64,000 nt of DNA from Ghiorsea sp. GTDB lineage: Bacteria > Pseudomonadota > Zetaproteobacteria > Mariprofundales > Mariprofundaceae. The notes under the pieces were generated by a model, which saw nothing but the letters and a program-made list of their open reading frames with translations, ran no database searches and was not told where the DNA came from. Shown one piece after another: positions 54,786 through 63,456 of this stretch. The stretch covers positions 1-64,000 of the forward strand of contig JALWRX010000029.1 in NCBI GenBank assembly GCA_027080505.1. The letters are read 5' to 3'. Made by a program: the position numbers and the translations under genes. The stretch's first letter is position 1; every line of letters starts with the position of its first letter.

Positions 54786-56969
54786 ATGAGTATCACCCTA
54801 CCTCAAGCACCTCGCTCCATACTATCCTACCCCAAATACTGGGCAGAAGCTCATGAAAGCCCCGCCTATCAACTGCCCATGTGCAAAGCGGATATGGACA
54901 AACTTGGCTGGGATAGTTGCGATATTGTGTTGGTAACCGGTGATGCCTATGTGGATTTACCCAGCTTTGGTATGGCAGTCATCGGCAGAGCTTTAGAGGC
55001 GCAAGGTTTTCGAGTTGGTATTATTGCCCAACCTGATTGGAAATCCGCCGATGATTTCAGAGCTTTAGGCAAACCCAATCTCTTTTGGGGTGTAACTGCG
55101 GGTAATATGGACTCTATGGTCAACCGCTATACATCCGAGCGAAAAATCCGCTCTGATGATGCTTATACTGTGGGTGATGTGGGCGGCAAACGCCCTGATA
55201 GAGCCGTTACTGTGTATGCCCAGCGTGTGCGTGAAGCATTTAAAGGTGTACCCGTAGTGATTGGCGGCATTGAAGCCAGCTTAAGGCGCATTGCTCACTA
55301 CGATTACTGGTCAGACAAGGTTCGTCGCTCCGTGCTTATGGATTCCAAAGCGGACATTTTGGTCTATGGCAATGGTGAGCGACAAATCATTGAAATTGCG
55401 CACCGCTTGGCTGCTGGTGAAGACATCAAGGCCATGAAACATATTCGCGGTACAGCCGTGATGATGAATGCCGTGCCTGATGGTTGGCTTGAAATAGATA
55501 GCCATGACATCGATACACCAGGTGCATTGATTCAGCATCCTAACCCTTATGAAATGAAAGGTGCAGACAAGGCTTGTGATGAAAAAGAGCTGCACCGAAC
55601 GCGAGAAAAGGTTAAGCCTGTTTCTATTTTAGATGTTTCAACAAGCCGTGATAAAACGGTCATTCGTATGCCCTCTTATGAAACTGTTGCCGAAGATGAA
55701 GTGCTTTATGCCCATGCTTCGCGCTTGCTGCATTTGGAAACCAATCCGGGCAATGCCCGTGCTTTGATTCAACAGCATGGAAACCGTGAAGTTTGGATCA
55801 ATCCGCCTGCTATTCCTTTAACCACTGAAGAATTGGATAGTGTGTTTGATTTACCTTACTCACGGCTTCCTTATGTGGCTTATGGCGATATCAAAGCCAA
55901 AGAAACCAAGATTCCTGCCTATGAAATGATTAAAAACTCCGTCAACATTATGCGCGGTTGTTTTGGCGGCTGCACGTTTTGCTCCATTACCGAACATGAA
56001 GGGCGCATTATTCAAAGCCGCTCTGAGAAATCTGTACTCAAAGAAGTCGCAGCGATTCGAGATAAAACACCGAACTTTACAGGCGTGATTTCTGATTTGG
56101 GTGGCCCCACTGCCAATATGTACCGCCTGAAATGCAAATCGGCAGAAATTGAAGCATCATGCCGCAGACCATCATGTGTGTTCCCTGATATTTGCAAGAA
56201 TATGGGCACAGACCATAACCCACTGATTCGGCTTTACCGTAAAACACGTGAACTTAAAGGTATCAAACGTGTCTTTATTGCCTCGGGTTTGCGCTATGAC
56301 TTGGCGGTGAAATCCCCTGAATACATCAAGGAATTGGTCACCCATCATGTGGGCGGATATCTGAAAATCGCCCCCGAGCATACCGAAGATGCACCTTTGG
56401 ACAAAATGATGAAACCGGGCATTGGCACATACGACAAATTCAAGTCACTTTTTGAGAAATTCTCCAAAGAAGCAGGCAAAAAGCAGTATCTCATCCCGTA
56501 CTTTATTGCAGCCCACCCTGGCACGACTGATGAAGATATGCTTAGCCTTGCTTTATGGCTTAAGCAAAACAACTACAAAGCCGACCAAGTGCAAGCATTC
56601 CTTCCCTCACCTATGAGTACGGCGGCAGCCATGTATCGCTCTGGGCGAAATCCCCTTAAAGCCATTAGCCGTGTTAAACCACGGTATAAAGAAGAAGTGT
56701 TTGTGCCTAAGCGCAAAAAGCAACGAGATTTACACAAAGCATTCTTGCGTTATCATGATAAAGATAATTGGCCTATGCTTAGAGATGCACTAAAAAAAAT
56801 GGGTCGAAGTGATTTGATTGGTTCGGGTGAACATCAGCTTATCCCTGCCTACCAATCTGCACCACTCAAACAAGGCAGTCGTAAACAAAGCATAAACTTT
56901 CGCACTCAACACAGCCGTGCAGAGCGCAAACCCAAGCAACATCAACCCCACCATCGCAAACGGCGGTGA
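54786..56969 (+). CDS. YgiQ-family (UPF0313) radical SAM protein
   Basis: A 727-aa protein with an N-terminal B12-binding-like fold (about 45-200: [20 protein letters not shown]) and a radical SAM core whose cluster motif is [19 protein letters not shown] (Cx3Cx2C). The C-terminal DUF3362-like tail is basic. Members are widespread but their reaction is unknown. It starts 7 bp after trpC and is followed by a terminator, so it ends the trp transcript; no link to tryptophan is known to me. Confidence 0.9.
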   Translation: MSITLPQAPRSILSYPKYWAEAHESPAYQLPMCKADMDKLGWDSCDIVLVTGDAYVDLPSFGMAVIGRALEAQGFRVGIIAQPDWKSADDFRALGKPNLFWGVTAGNMDSMVNRYTSERKIRSDDAYTVGDVGGKRPDRAVTVYAQRVREAFKGVPVVIGGIEASLRRIAHYDYWSDKVRRSVLMDSKADILVYGNGERQIIEIAHRLAAGEDIKAMKHIRGTAVMMNAVPDGWLEIDSHDIDTPGALIQHPNPYEMKGADKACDEKELHRTREKVKPVSILDVSTSRDKTVIRMPSYETVAEDEVLYAHASRLLHLETNPGNARALIQQHGNREVWINPPAIPLTTEELDSVFDLPYSRLPYVAYGDIKAKETKIPAYEMIKNSVNIMRGCFGGCTFCSITEHEGRIIQSRSEKSVLKEVAAIRDKTPNFTGVISDLGGPTANMYRLKCKSAEIEASCRRPSCVFPDICKNMGTDHNPLIRLYRKTRELKGIKRVFIASGLRYDLAVKSPEYIKELVTHHVGGYLKIAPEHTEDAPLDKMMKPGIGTYDKFKSLFEKFSKEAGKKQYLIPYFIAAHPGTTDEDMLSLALWLKQNNYKADQVQAFLPSPMSTAAAMYRSGRNPLKAISRVKPRYKEEVFVPKRKKQRDLHKAFLRYHDKDNWPMLRDALKKMGRSDLIGSGEHQLIPAYQSAPLKQGSRKQSINFRTQHSRAERKPKQHQPHHRKRR

Positions 56970-56976
56970 CATAAAA

Positions 56977-57009
56977 AAGACCTTATAAAGCTGTGCCTTA
57001 TAAGGTCTT
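56977..57009. terminator. Bidirectional terminator between ygiQ-like gene and cytochrome cluster
   Basis: A perfect 12-bp stem AAGACCTTATAA (56977-56988) / TTATAAGGTCTT (56998-57009) with a 9-nt loop, preceded by A-run, serving the two convergent units. Confidence 0.85.
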
Positions 57010-57028
57010 CAAATATTAAAGTTCTTCG

Positions 57029-57835
57029 TTAAGCCTGTTTTCGTCTGAAGAATAAACCCAAACCCAACAATCCTAACATCATCAAAAGTGGTGTAGGTAA
57101 TGAACCAGAAATACAGCCTTCAAGACCCTCATTGCCTTCTCCACCACCGCGTGGCCCACCACCAGCAGGAACAATAGGTGTTGCTCTATCCACAACAATA
57201 TTAACGTTAGTAGCACTTGGTAAGCCACTCACTGTCACACTGCCATCAGCATTAAAGGTTACAGTGCTCATTAAGGTTGCTGTGGAAGTAGTAAAATCAA
57301 CCTTATAAACTTTGTCACCTGCATTCACTGCACGATTAAAATAAATCTTTGGTGTCGGTGTAAGAGTCGTATTAACCAAGGGAGAAACACCGCCTGCAAT
57401 ACTGTGCCCTGTGGCAAGAGTGATGCTTGCTTGCGTATAAATATCTGTAATTATTGTTTCTGAGACTTGACCACCGCCTACAACGACAACTTTCGTAGAA
57501 GCTGAGCCTTCAGCAGCTTTAGCCAAGGTAAATGGAGAAACCGTATTTAAATTGAAATTGGTGCTAGCACCACTGACTTCTTGTGCATTATTAAAACCAT
57601 CACCATCACTATCGGATAAGGCAAGGTTTGCACCAGTGCGCCAAGTAATTGCCATAGGCAAAGTAGCTGTGCTGGCATTGGTAACACCACCGCGATGACA
57701 AGCCCCGCAGTACACGGATGCACCATTACCTAATGCTCGATTAAGAATTCCTTCATAACCTGGTTGAGCTTGCGCAACAGTTGAGCCTAATAAAACAATC
57801 ACACTCATCAAACTTAATTTTATCATTGTTTTCAC
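57029..57835 (-). CDS. Exported mono-heme c-type cytochrome-like protein with C-terminal sorting signal
   Basis: A 268-aa protein: signal peptide (MKTMIKLSLMSVIVLLGSTV), one heme motif CGACHRGG at about residue 42, DSDGDGFNNAQEV (a calcium-binding-like loop), a beta-rich middle and a C-terminal EGCISGSLPTPLLMMLGLLG with RRK tail. It is probably held at the cell envelope by that tail after processing. Last gene of the cytochrome run. The electron partner is unknown. Confidence 0.78.
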   Translation of the reverse strand: MKTMIKLSLMSVIVLLGSTVAQAQPGYEGILNRALGNGASVYCGACHRGGVTNASTATLPMAITWRTGANLALSDSDGDGFNNAQEVSGASTNFNLNTVSPFTLAKAAEGSASTKVVVVGGGQVSETIITDIYTQASITLATGHSIAGGVSPLVNTTLTPTPKIYFNRAVNAGDKVYKVDFTTSTATLMSTVTFNADGSVTVSGLPSATNVNIVVDRATPIVPAGGGPRGGGEGNEGLEGCISGSLPTPLLMMLGLLGLGLFFRRKQA

Positions 57836-57887
57836 TGGTTATCTCCTACCAACACAAATCCCTCAAATTTATAGCACAAGCTTAAAA

Positions 57888-58316
57888 TTACTTTATTGAT
57901 ACAGTATGTTGCTTACGCCGAACCACAAAAACCAAACTTAACATTGCCAAAAACATCATCAATGGTGTGGATAGAGAGCTTGTAATGCAGCCAGTAACTG
58001 ATGCTGTGCCAACAGGTGTTGGTGCCGAAAAGACCCAAGTAGATTTTACTGGACCATATGTATTCAAATATATTGCATCAAGTGCGTCCCAACCAGCTTG
58101 CGTACTAGGTCCAGCTTGGCTGGTACCACCTTGAGCCTTCCAATCTATACCTAGTTGCTGAATCGTTCCAGGGCCTCCTGAGTGGCAAGACGCACAAGTG
58201 GCTTGGTTAGTATAATGAGCATTAAATGCATTGTAAGCACCTGTATTTGCACTTGCAACGGTAGAGCCAATACTGAATGCGCCCAATAAAACAGCTAACA
58301 TTGTAATTTTTTTCAT
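57888..58316 (-). CDS. Small mono-heme cytochrome with C-terminal sorting signal
   Basis: A 142-aa exported protein from ATG 58316 (MKKITMLAVLLGAFSIGSTV), which has GGAGG upstream; a frame from 58382 crosses the preceding terminator. One heme motif CASCHSGG follows NAFNAHYTNQAT. The C-terminus is TGCITSSLSTPLMMFLAMLS then VVRRK. It is related to the next gene by shared NAHY...CxxCH and tail sequences, suggesting duplication. Confidence 0.78.
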   Translation of the reverse strand: MKKITMLAVLLGAFSIGSTVASANTGAYNAFNAHYTNQATCASCHSGGPGTIQQLGIDWKAQGGTSQAGPSTQAGWDALDAIYLNTYGPVKSTWVFSAPTPVGTASVTGCITSSLSTPLMMFLAMLSLVFVVRRKQHTVSIK

Positions 58317-58350
58317 CTGATTCCTCCATGAATATGTAAAACAAACTGTA

Positions 58351-58389
58351 AAAAAAAGCCCCTTGAAATACGTATATCCCAAGAGGCTT
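58351..58389 (-). terminator. Terminator after the 58408-58875 cytochrome gene
   Basis: Minus-strand stem AAGCCTCTTG / CAAGGGGCTT (10 bp, one G-U) followed by a seven-T run. It separates the two small paralogous cytochrome genes. Confidence 0.8.
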
Positions 58390-58407
58390 GATACTACATA
58401 TTAAAAC

Positions 58408-58875
58408 TTAGTCTTTTTTGCGACGAACAAAAAAGCCCAAAGACAACATCGCCAATACCATCATCAATGGTGTTGTTGCCGATGATGCAATACAACCACC
58501 GCCGCTGCTAGACGGAGATGGGGTCGTTGCTGACACTGCAGGGTTCGCTAACGTACCACCTGCTGGTGCATTACCAGCAGCAATAACTGCGCCATTATTA
58601 GGACTCGCCAAACCGCCAGAGTTCATCCCATCTAAAGTTGTCCAATTTGGCATATAAAGTGTCTTGCCACCACCTGCATTTTTAAAATCTGCGCCAAACG
58701 CATTTCGCGCAGTGTTTGCGTTTCCATCTGCTGTTGTATGGCACAATGCACAAGACGTAACAGATGTGCCATAATGAGCATTAAAATTATTTAATGCCGT
58801 AGGTTTTGCACTTGCTGTATTCGCACTCAGGCTCAACGCACCAAGCATCGCTGCTGATAAAATAATTTTTTTCAT
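58408..58875 (-). CDS. Small mono-heme cytochrome with C-terminal sorting signal
   Basis: A 155-aa exported protein: signal peptide MKKIILSAAMLGALSLSANT, heme motif CALCHTTADGN after LNNFNAHYGTSV, and C-terminal GGGCIASSATTPLMMVLAML with FVRRKKD. It is paralogous to the neighbour at 57888-58316. The single heme and short fold suggest a small electron carrier; the tail suggests envelope anchoring. Confidence 0.78.
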   Translation of the reverse strand: MKKIILSAAMLGALSLSANTASAKPTALNNFNAHYGTSVTSCALCHTTADGNANTARNAFGADFKNAGGGKTLYMPNWTTLDGMNSGGLASPNNGAVIAAGNAPAGGTLANPAVSATTPSPSSSGGGCIASSATTPLMMVLAMLSLGFFVRRKKD

Positions 58876-58967
58876 TTCTCTCTCCTGTTAATAAGTCAGT
58901 GTATTAAAATCAATATCTATCAAGCCTAGCATATTGACGCTGAGCATCTGTGACATCAAACACAAGT

Positions 58968-59516
58968 TTAATCATCATCAAGCTCACTCCAATAACCATA
59001 ATTTGGAATCAGAATAGTATCATCATCAAATATACCCTTATCAATCGCTCTATGGCAAGCATCACAATTGATTAAAGACTTCACTTTAGGATTATTTTTT
59101 ACATATTTATCAGGTAAATCCTTATGTTTACGCTTGATATATGGTACTTCCGTAATGCGTAACGGTGTTACATCTTCGGGAATTGAGCGAACGATTTTTG
59201 TTGAGCGTTTATAAAACGAAGTATCTGCAGCGTTATCCACCAAGAACTTAAGCACTTCAACACGATCTTCCTCATCTAGTTCTGCATTTTCACCAAAGTG
59301 ATCTTCCAACGCATCAGGTAACATCAGTTTTTCCCACGAGCGTTTTGGCAACAAGCCCGGGAAATATGCATAATGACATTCTGAACAGCTATCATTGTAC
59401 AAGTCATTCATGACTGGCTTTACACCCTTAAAGCGGAAAAGATTCTCAAAGATATTTCCTGCATATGCCTGACTAGAAAAACCAACAACAGCCATGATTA
59501 ATAATATTTTTTTCAT
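58968..59516 (-). CDS. Diheme cytochrome c (DHC-like)
   Basis: A 182-aa exported protein with signal peptide and two heme motifs: CSECHYAYFPGLLPKRSWEK and CDACHRAIDKGIFDDDTI. This spacing and the YFPGLLP...W stretch fit the DHC family, partner of SHP. DHC passes electrons from a membrane cytochrome b to SHP in Rhodobacter. It follows the DUF1924/SHP-like gene by 28 bp on the same strand, supporting the assignment. Confidence 0.82.
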   Translation of the reverse strand: MKKILLIMAVVGFSSQAYAGNIFENLFRFKGVKPVMNDLYNDSCSECHYAYFPGLLPKRSWEKLMLPDALEDHFGENAELDEEDRVEVLKFLVDNAADTSFYKRSTKIVRSIPEDVTPLRITEVPYIKRKHKDLPDKYVKNNPKVKSLINCDACHRAIDKGIFDDDTILIPNYGYWSELDDD

Positions 59517-59544
59517 CTGTGAACTCTCTTATTTTATTCTGATA

Positions 59545-60003
59545 TCAATTAAAGCTTTTGAAAAACGCCAAGAAATTACCTTTCTCTTGAGGGGTACATT
59601 CACGCCCATAAGTCCATTTGCAGTTACGCTTGAACCACTTCTTGATTTTCTTTGCTTCTGAAAAACGAGGCACTTGCTCACCTTTACGATTGGTACTCAC
59701 TGCCGAAGGAATCATAGGGGCGATTTCTTTACCCGTCTTGGCATGTTTGCCAGGCTTCGTTAAATCCGTACCATGACAAGTAGAACAACTTCTATCTTTG
59801 ATCATTTCACCCTTCTTCTCATAAGGCATAACCTTGGTCCACATCTTTTTGCCAGCTTCAGCACTAAAATTTGAAGCTCCTTCAGCTTCGTATTTTGCCA
59901 TCATTTCAGGAATAGCACTGCCACCTTCTGCTGCATAACCAATGGTGTTTCCCACCAACGGCGTAATCAATAAAGCTGCTGCTAACATCAATGTTTTTTT
60001 CAT
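59545..60003 (-). CDS. SHP-like mono-heme cytochrome (DUF1924)
   Basis: A 152-aa exported protein: signal peptide, heme motif CSTCHGTDLTKPGKHAKTGK and a second cysteine pair in RNCKWTYGRECTPQEKGNFL, a pattern of DUF1924/SHP cytochromes. SHP binds oxygen and small ligands through an unusual heme site. The gene lies directly upstream of DHC and downstream of a small membrane protein that may be the cytochrome b of the set. Physiological role is not known. Confidence 0.82.
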   Translation of the reverse strand: MKKTLMLAAALLITPLVGNTIGYAAEGGSAIPEMMAKYEAEGASNFSAEAGKKMWTKVMPYEKKGEMIKDRSCSTCHGTDLTKPGKHAKTGKEIAPMIPSAVSTNRKGEQVPRFSEAKKIKKWFKRNCKWTYGRECTPQEKGNFLAFFKSFN

Positions 60004-60037
60004 GGGTTGTATCTCCTATACCTTTATTTAATTATTT

Positions 60038-60661
60038 TTACCAAGTTAAGGCAATGCCTGTAATCATTGCAGCACCACCAAACATACCATAGGACGCATG
60101 ATTGGTAGTCACTGAACCGCTCCTAGTGTTATAATCATTCACAGCACTGTTCACTGCCATATAATAACCAATCACACCAAGCGTACCCAACAGTACATGT
60201 AGGTTATCTCGGTCTAACAAGCCATCTTCAAGGTGAAAATCATCCCAGTGCGTCCACAAGCCTGTGCCGATAGCCAATGCGCCAAGCTGCCAAGCTGCTT
60301 TTGCTGCAACAACATGCACATTGCTTTTCAAAGCTGCTGAACCATTATCTTTCTTCACAGAGTCTGAAGTTAAAGCTGCAACTCCGCCCAATGCCATAGA
60401 TGTCAAACCCAGATACATATGCGTTTGATTCCATGTTATCGCTGGTTTCTCAAAAGCTGAGTCAGGAACATTCGGTGTTACGGAGCGTCTCGCAACTGAG
60501 GTAGCATTGTTATCAGCAAGTAAAAATGCACTGCTCATATCCTCAATATTCAAATTTAAATCAGCCAATAAAATATTATTATTTGAATCTTGTGCAGCTG
60601 CTGTTGTTATAGATACAATCAACATTGCTAACACCGCTATCGGTCGAACAATAAAACGCAT
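60038..60661 (-). CDS. Small membrane protein, possible cytochrome b partner of SHP/DHC
   Basis: A 207-aa protein with an N-terminal signal-like helix and about four further hydrophobic segments: HMYLGLTSMALGGVAAL, AAKAAWQLGALAIGTGL, NLHVLLGTLGVIGYYMA and SYGMFGGAAMITGIALTW. Several histidines sit at helix ends (THMYL, SNVHVV, THWDDFH, DNLHVL), which could hold b-type heme. Known SHP-DHC clusters contain a cytochrome b, so this is the natural candidate, but it is shorter than typical b561 proteins. It lies 35 bp before the SHP gene. Confidence 0.55.
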   Translation of the reverse strand: MRFIVRPIAVLAMLIVSITTAAAQDSNNNILLADLNLNIEDMSSAFLLADNNATSVARRSVTPNVPDSAFEKPAITWNQTHMYLGLTSMALGGVAALTSDSVKKDNGSAALKSNVHVVAAKAAWQLGALAIGTGLWTHWDDFHLEDGLLDRDNLHVLLGTLGVIGYYMAVNSAVNDYNTRSGSVTTNHASYGMFGGAAMITGIALTW

Positions 60662-60744
60662 AGATCATCCTTTTTCTAAATTTTTATTTATGTTTTTAAT
60701 CACGGTTGCAAACACTAATGAGCAAAACCCTCGCCAAGCAAGTT

Positions 60745-61491
60745 TTAGTTGATGTGATATGCATCACTCTGCGTATAAATACTCAAAAACCACTTACCTT
60801 TCCTAGACATACGTAACTTCCCCCGTACCAATATTTGTTGCCCCAACTTCAAAACCTTGCGCTTGAAATCATGCCTTGAACGCTTAGGCACTGTCACCGT
60901 CAACTTACCAAGCTCAAACCGCCACCCATTTTTATCTATTTTTGTGACAGTACCATGAATCAAACGAAATTGTCCTAATAAACTCATGCGTAATTGTTTC
61001 GGTGTTAACACGCGCCAACGTTTATGGCTCCACATGTTTCGTTTGGCTGCAATGGCATCTTGTTCTACCCGCAATAGCTTCTTTGCTGCACTTATGTTTG
61101 GTGCAAAGGTATACACATGTGCTAGCCCCATCTCCACCAAAGTTGCATTAACCCATGTACCATCTCGTAAATACACATGCGCCAATGTGCGCCCATATTT
61201 ATCTTTCTTTTCTTTGTCAAAGCTAAGGCGAACTTGTTTATCTGCTATCAAAGCAGTCAAAGCATTTTTGGCTTGTTTCCCAAAGGGCTGCGCAGGGCTA
61301 TTATCGTGCCGAATTTCAGGCGTGTTGATGCCTAACAAACGAACTTTTTCACCTTTGGTCGTTTTAAATGTATCCCCATCAACCACCCTTTCCACGGTCA
61401 CCCATCTATCATGTGTAATCCAAGATAATGAGCCTGCAAAACTGGGCTGCACCAACAAAAACAGCACACATAATGCAAGGACACGAAGCAT
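60745..61491 (-). CDS. Exported thermonuclease (SNase-like) family protein
   Basis: A 248-aa protein: signal peptide (MLRVLALCVLFLLVQPSFAG), then a staphylococcal-nuclease fold with VDGDTFKTTKGEKVRLLGIN, the catalytic Arg/Glu region FDKEKKDKYGRTLAHVYLRD and GLAHVYTFAPN. The C-terminal 90 residues look like an added OB-type domain (LGQFRLIHGTVTKIDKNGW). Probably a periplasmic or secreted nuclease. The start overlaps the pyrD stop by one base (TAATG). Confidence 0.88.
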   Translation of the reverse strand: MLRVLALCVLFLLVQPSFAGSLSWITHDRWVTVERVVDGDTFKTTKGEKVRLLGINTPEIRHDNSPAQPFGKQAKNALTALIADKQVRLSFDKEKKDKYGRTLAHVYLRDGTWVNATLVEMGLAHVYTFAPNISAAKKLLRVEQDAIAAKRNMWSHKRWRVLTPKQLRMSLLGQFRLIHGTVTKIDKNGWRFELGKLTVTVPKRSRHDFKRKVLKLGQQILVRGKLRMSRKGKWFLSIYTQSDAYHIN

Positions 61492-62426
61492 TAAGCGTTT
61501 AAACTTCCTATCAAGTCTTGATATGATGCCATTTCATGTTTTATCAAATAATCCGACAAACCATCCAAAACTTTTCGACACAATAGCGGGTCATAAAATA
61601 AACCCGTACCCAAACCCAAAGCCGTAGCACCCGTAATCGCAAACTCCAATGCATCTTTGGGCGTGGTTAAACCACCCTGCCCCAAAATTGGGATATTGTG
61701 TGAATCGGCAACCGCTCGTGTTTGATGAATTTTCCAAAGGGCGACTGGTTTAATTGCAGGTCCTGAAAGACCACCTGAAACATTACCAATCACAGGTGTT
61801 CTGCTTTCGACATCAATCGCCATACCCACCAATGTGTTGATTACTGACAAACCATCCGTACCCGCTTCAATGCAAAGGCGAGCTGTTTCTGCAATATCCG
61901 CATTGTTGGGTGATAACTTGGTAATCAAAGGTTTAGAAGTTTGTGAGCGCATCACTTCCACCACTTTAGCAGCCATACAAGGGTCATTGCCAAAATGAAC
62001 GCCACCTTCTTTGACATTGGGGCAAGAAATATTGATTTCAATTGCCGTTACAGGTGAATCATCATACATGGCAGCCACTTCGGCATAATCATCAAGTGTT
62101 GAACCATTAGCATTCGCCCAAAATTGCGTATCATCGTGGGGTAAATTCGGTAATATTTCATCAATCACATAACGTGTGCCTGGGTTTTGCAAGCCAATCG
62201 CATTGAGCATACCTGATGGTGTTTCATATACCCGATGCGGTGCGTTGCCCATACGTGGCTCAACGGTTGTACCTTTAAGAATCACCGCCCCAACATCTTG
62301 ATTGGAAAAACCTTCAATACGTGTGTATTCCTCACCAAACCCTACACAGCCCGATAGCAAAACCAATGGCGTTTGTAGCTTTAAACCTGCAAATTCAATA
62401 CTTAAATCTGGTGTAGATACGCTCAT
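61491..62426 (-). CDS. pyrD: Dihydroorotate dehydrogenase, class 1B-type catalytic subunit
   Basis: A 311-aa FMN enzyme of pyrimidine synthesis. Class 1 features: the catalytic Cys in INISCPNVKEGGVHFG, FMN contacts in KLSPNNADI and GGLSGPAIKP, and GQGGLTTPKDALEFAITGAT. The class 1B form normally needs a PyrK partner, which is not in this window. The ATG at 62426 (MSVSTPDLSIEFAGLKLQTP) is chosen over a frame from 62483 that overlaps coaD. Confidence 0.92.
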   Translation of the reverse strand: MSVSTPDLSIEFAGLKLQTPLVLLSGCVGFGEEYTRIEGFSNQDVGAVILKGTTVEPRMGNAPHRVYETPSGMLNAIGLQNPGTRYVIDEILPNLPHDDTQFWANANGSTLDDYAEVAAMYDDSPVTAIEINISCPNVKEGGVHFGNDPCMAAKVVEVMRSQTSKPLITKLSPNNADIAETARLCIEAGTDGLSVINTLVGMAIDVESRTPVIGNVSGGLSGPAIKPVALWKIHQTRAVADSHNIPILGQGGLTTPKDALEFAITGATALGLGTGLFYDPLLCRKVLDGLSDYLIKHEMASYQDLIGSLNA

Positions 62427-62442
62427 ATTACTTTTTTCCTTT

Positions 62443-62907
62443 TTATGGCAAATACGCTCGAACAGCAGCAGGCACCAATGCATTCACATCTCCACCCATA
62501 CTCGATATTTCACGAATAAAGCTGGATGAGACAAAAGTATATTCTTCTCGAGCCATCACAAAAACCGATTCAATCTCTGCATCCAGTTTACGATTCATGG
62601 CTGCCAATTGAAATTCATATTCAAAATCTGATGCGGCGCGCAAACCACGCAAAATAGCAGTTGCCTGATGTGTTTGCGCCAAATTCACCAGCAAACCATC
62701 AAAACTTAAGGTTTGAATACGCTTTTCATTGGCAAATGTAGCATTCACCATGTCCAATCGTGTTTGCACATCAAACATTGGGCTTTTCTTGGGGCTATCG
62801 GCAACGGCAATAATCACTTTATCAAAAAGTTTTAAACCGCGTTGCACCACATCCACATGCCCCATGGTTATGGGATCAAATGTACCAGGATAAATAGCGG
62901 TCTTCAT
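62443..62907 (-). CDS. coaD: Phosphopantetheine adenylyltransferase
   Basis: A 154-aa enzyme that makes dephospho-CoA from 4'-phosphopantetheine and ATP. The nucleotidyl motif YPGTFDPITMGHVDVVQRG contains TxGH-type residues. The fold continues with ILRGLRAASDFEYEFQLAAM and the conserved FVSSSFIREISSMGGDV. It follows rsmD at 2 bp, the common rsmD-coaD pairing. Confidence 0.96.
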   Translation of the reverse strand: MKTAIYPGTFDPITMGHVDVVQRGLKLFDKVIIAVADSPKKSPMFDVQTRLDMVNATFANEKRIQTLSFDGLLVNLAQTHQATAILRGLRAASDFEYEFQLAAMNRKLDAEIESVFVMAREEYTFVSSSFIREISSMGGDVNALVPAAVRAYLP

Positions 62908-62909
62908 GC

Positions 62910-63443
62910 TTATATTTCCTTGTTTCCATCAAAAAAGTACAGTGTTGTTTCACTGTATTTACGCGACTGAACAGGCAAAATATCTTGTTTCCATTGCAAA
63001 CGTGAGCGTGATGATTCTTCAATCACCAAGTGTTCATAACTTATGTCTTGTTTAGCTAACCATGCGGGTATTTGTGCAGCAAGCCCTGTGTTGTAAGGCG
63101 GGTCAGCAAAAATCAGGTCAAAATATCGCCCTGTAGGCAAAGCCTTGGGCAATGAAGCCGCTTGAATTGTCCACCCTTCAACACCCCATGATTCTTCAAT
63201 CACTTTCATGGCTTGGCAAGCTGTTCTATTGGATTCGATACTAAGCACATTGCTTGCACCTCGCGACAATGCTTCAAGCCCTATCACACCACTTCCTGCA
63301 AACAAATCTAGTACCGAAGCACCCTGCAATTCACCAAGAATATTAAACAATGCCTCACGCACCCGTGATGGCGTTGGGCGCAAGCCTTCTATATTTGGCA
63401 CACGCATCGTGCGCCCACGCATATTTCCGGCTGTAATTCGCAC
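62910..63443 (-). CDS. rsmD: 16S rRNA (guanine966-N2)-methyltransferase RsmD
   Basis: A 177-aa SAM enzyme: MRITAGNMRGRTMRVPNIEG, RPTPSRVREALFNILG, SAM motif VLDLFAGSGVIGLEALSRGA and catalytic FADPPYN. It methylates 16S rRNA within the 30S subunit. Co-directional with coaD. Confidence 0.95.
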   Translation of the reverse strand: MRITAGNMRGRTMRVPNIEGLRPTPSRVREALFNILGELQGASVLDLFAGSGVIGLEALSRGASNVLSIESNRTACQAMKVIEESWGVEGWTIQAASLPKALPTGRYFDLIFADPPYNTGLAAQIPAWLAKQDISYEHLVIEESSRSRLQWKQDILPVQSRKYSETTLYFFDGNKEI

Positions 63444-63456
63444 TTTAAATTAGGTG

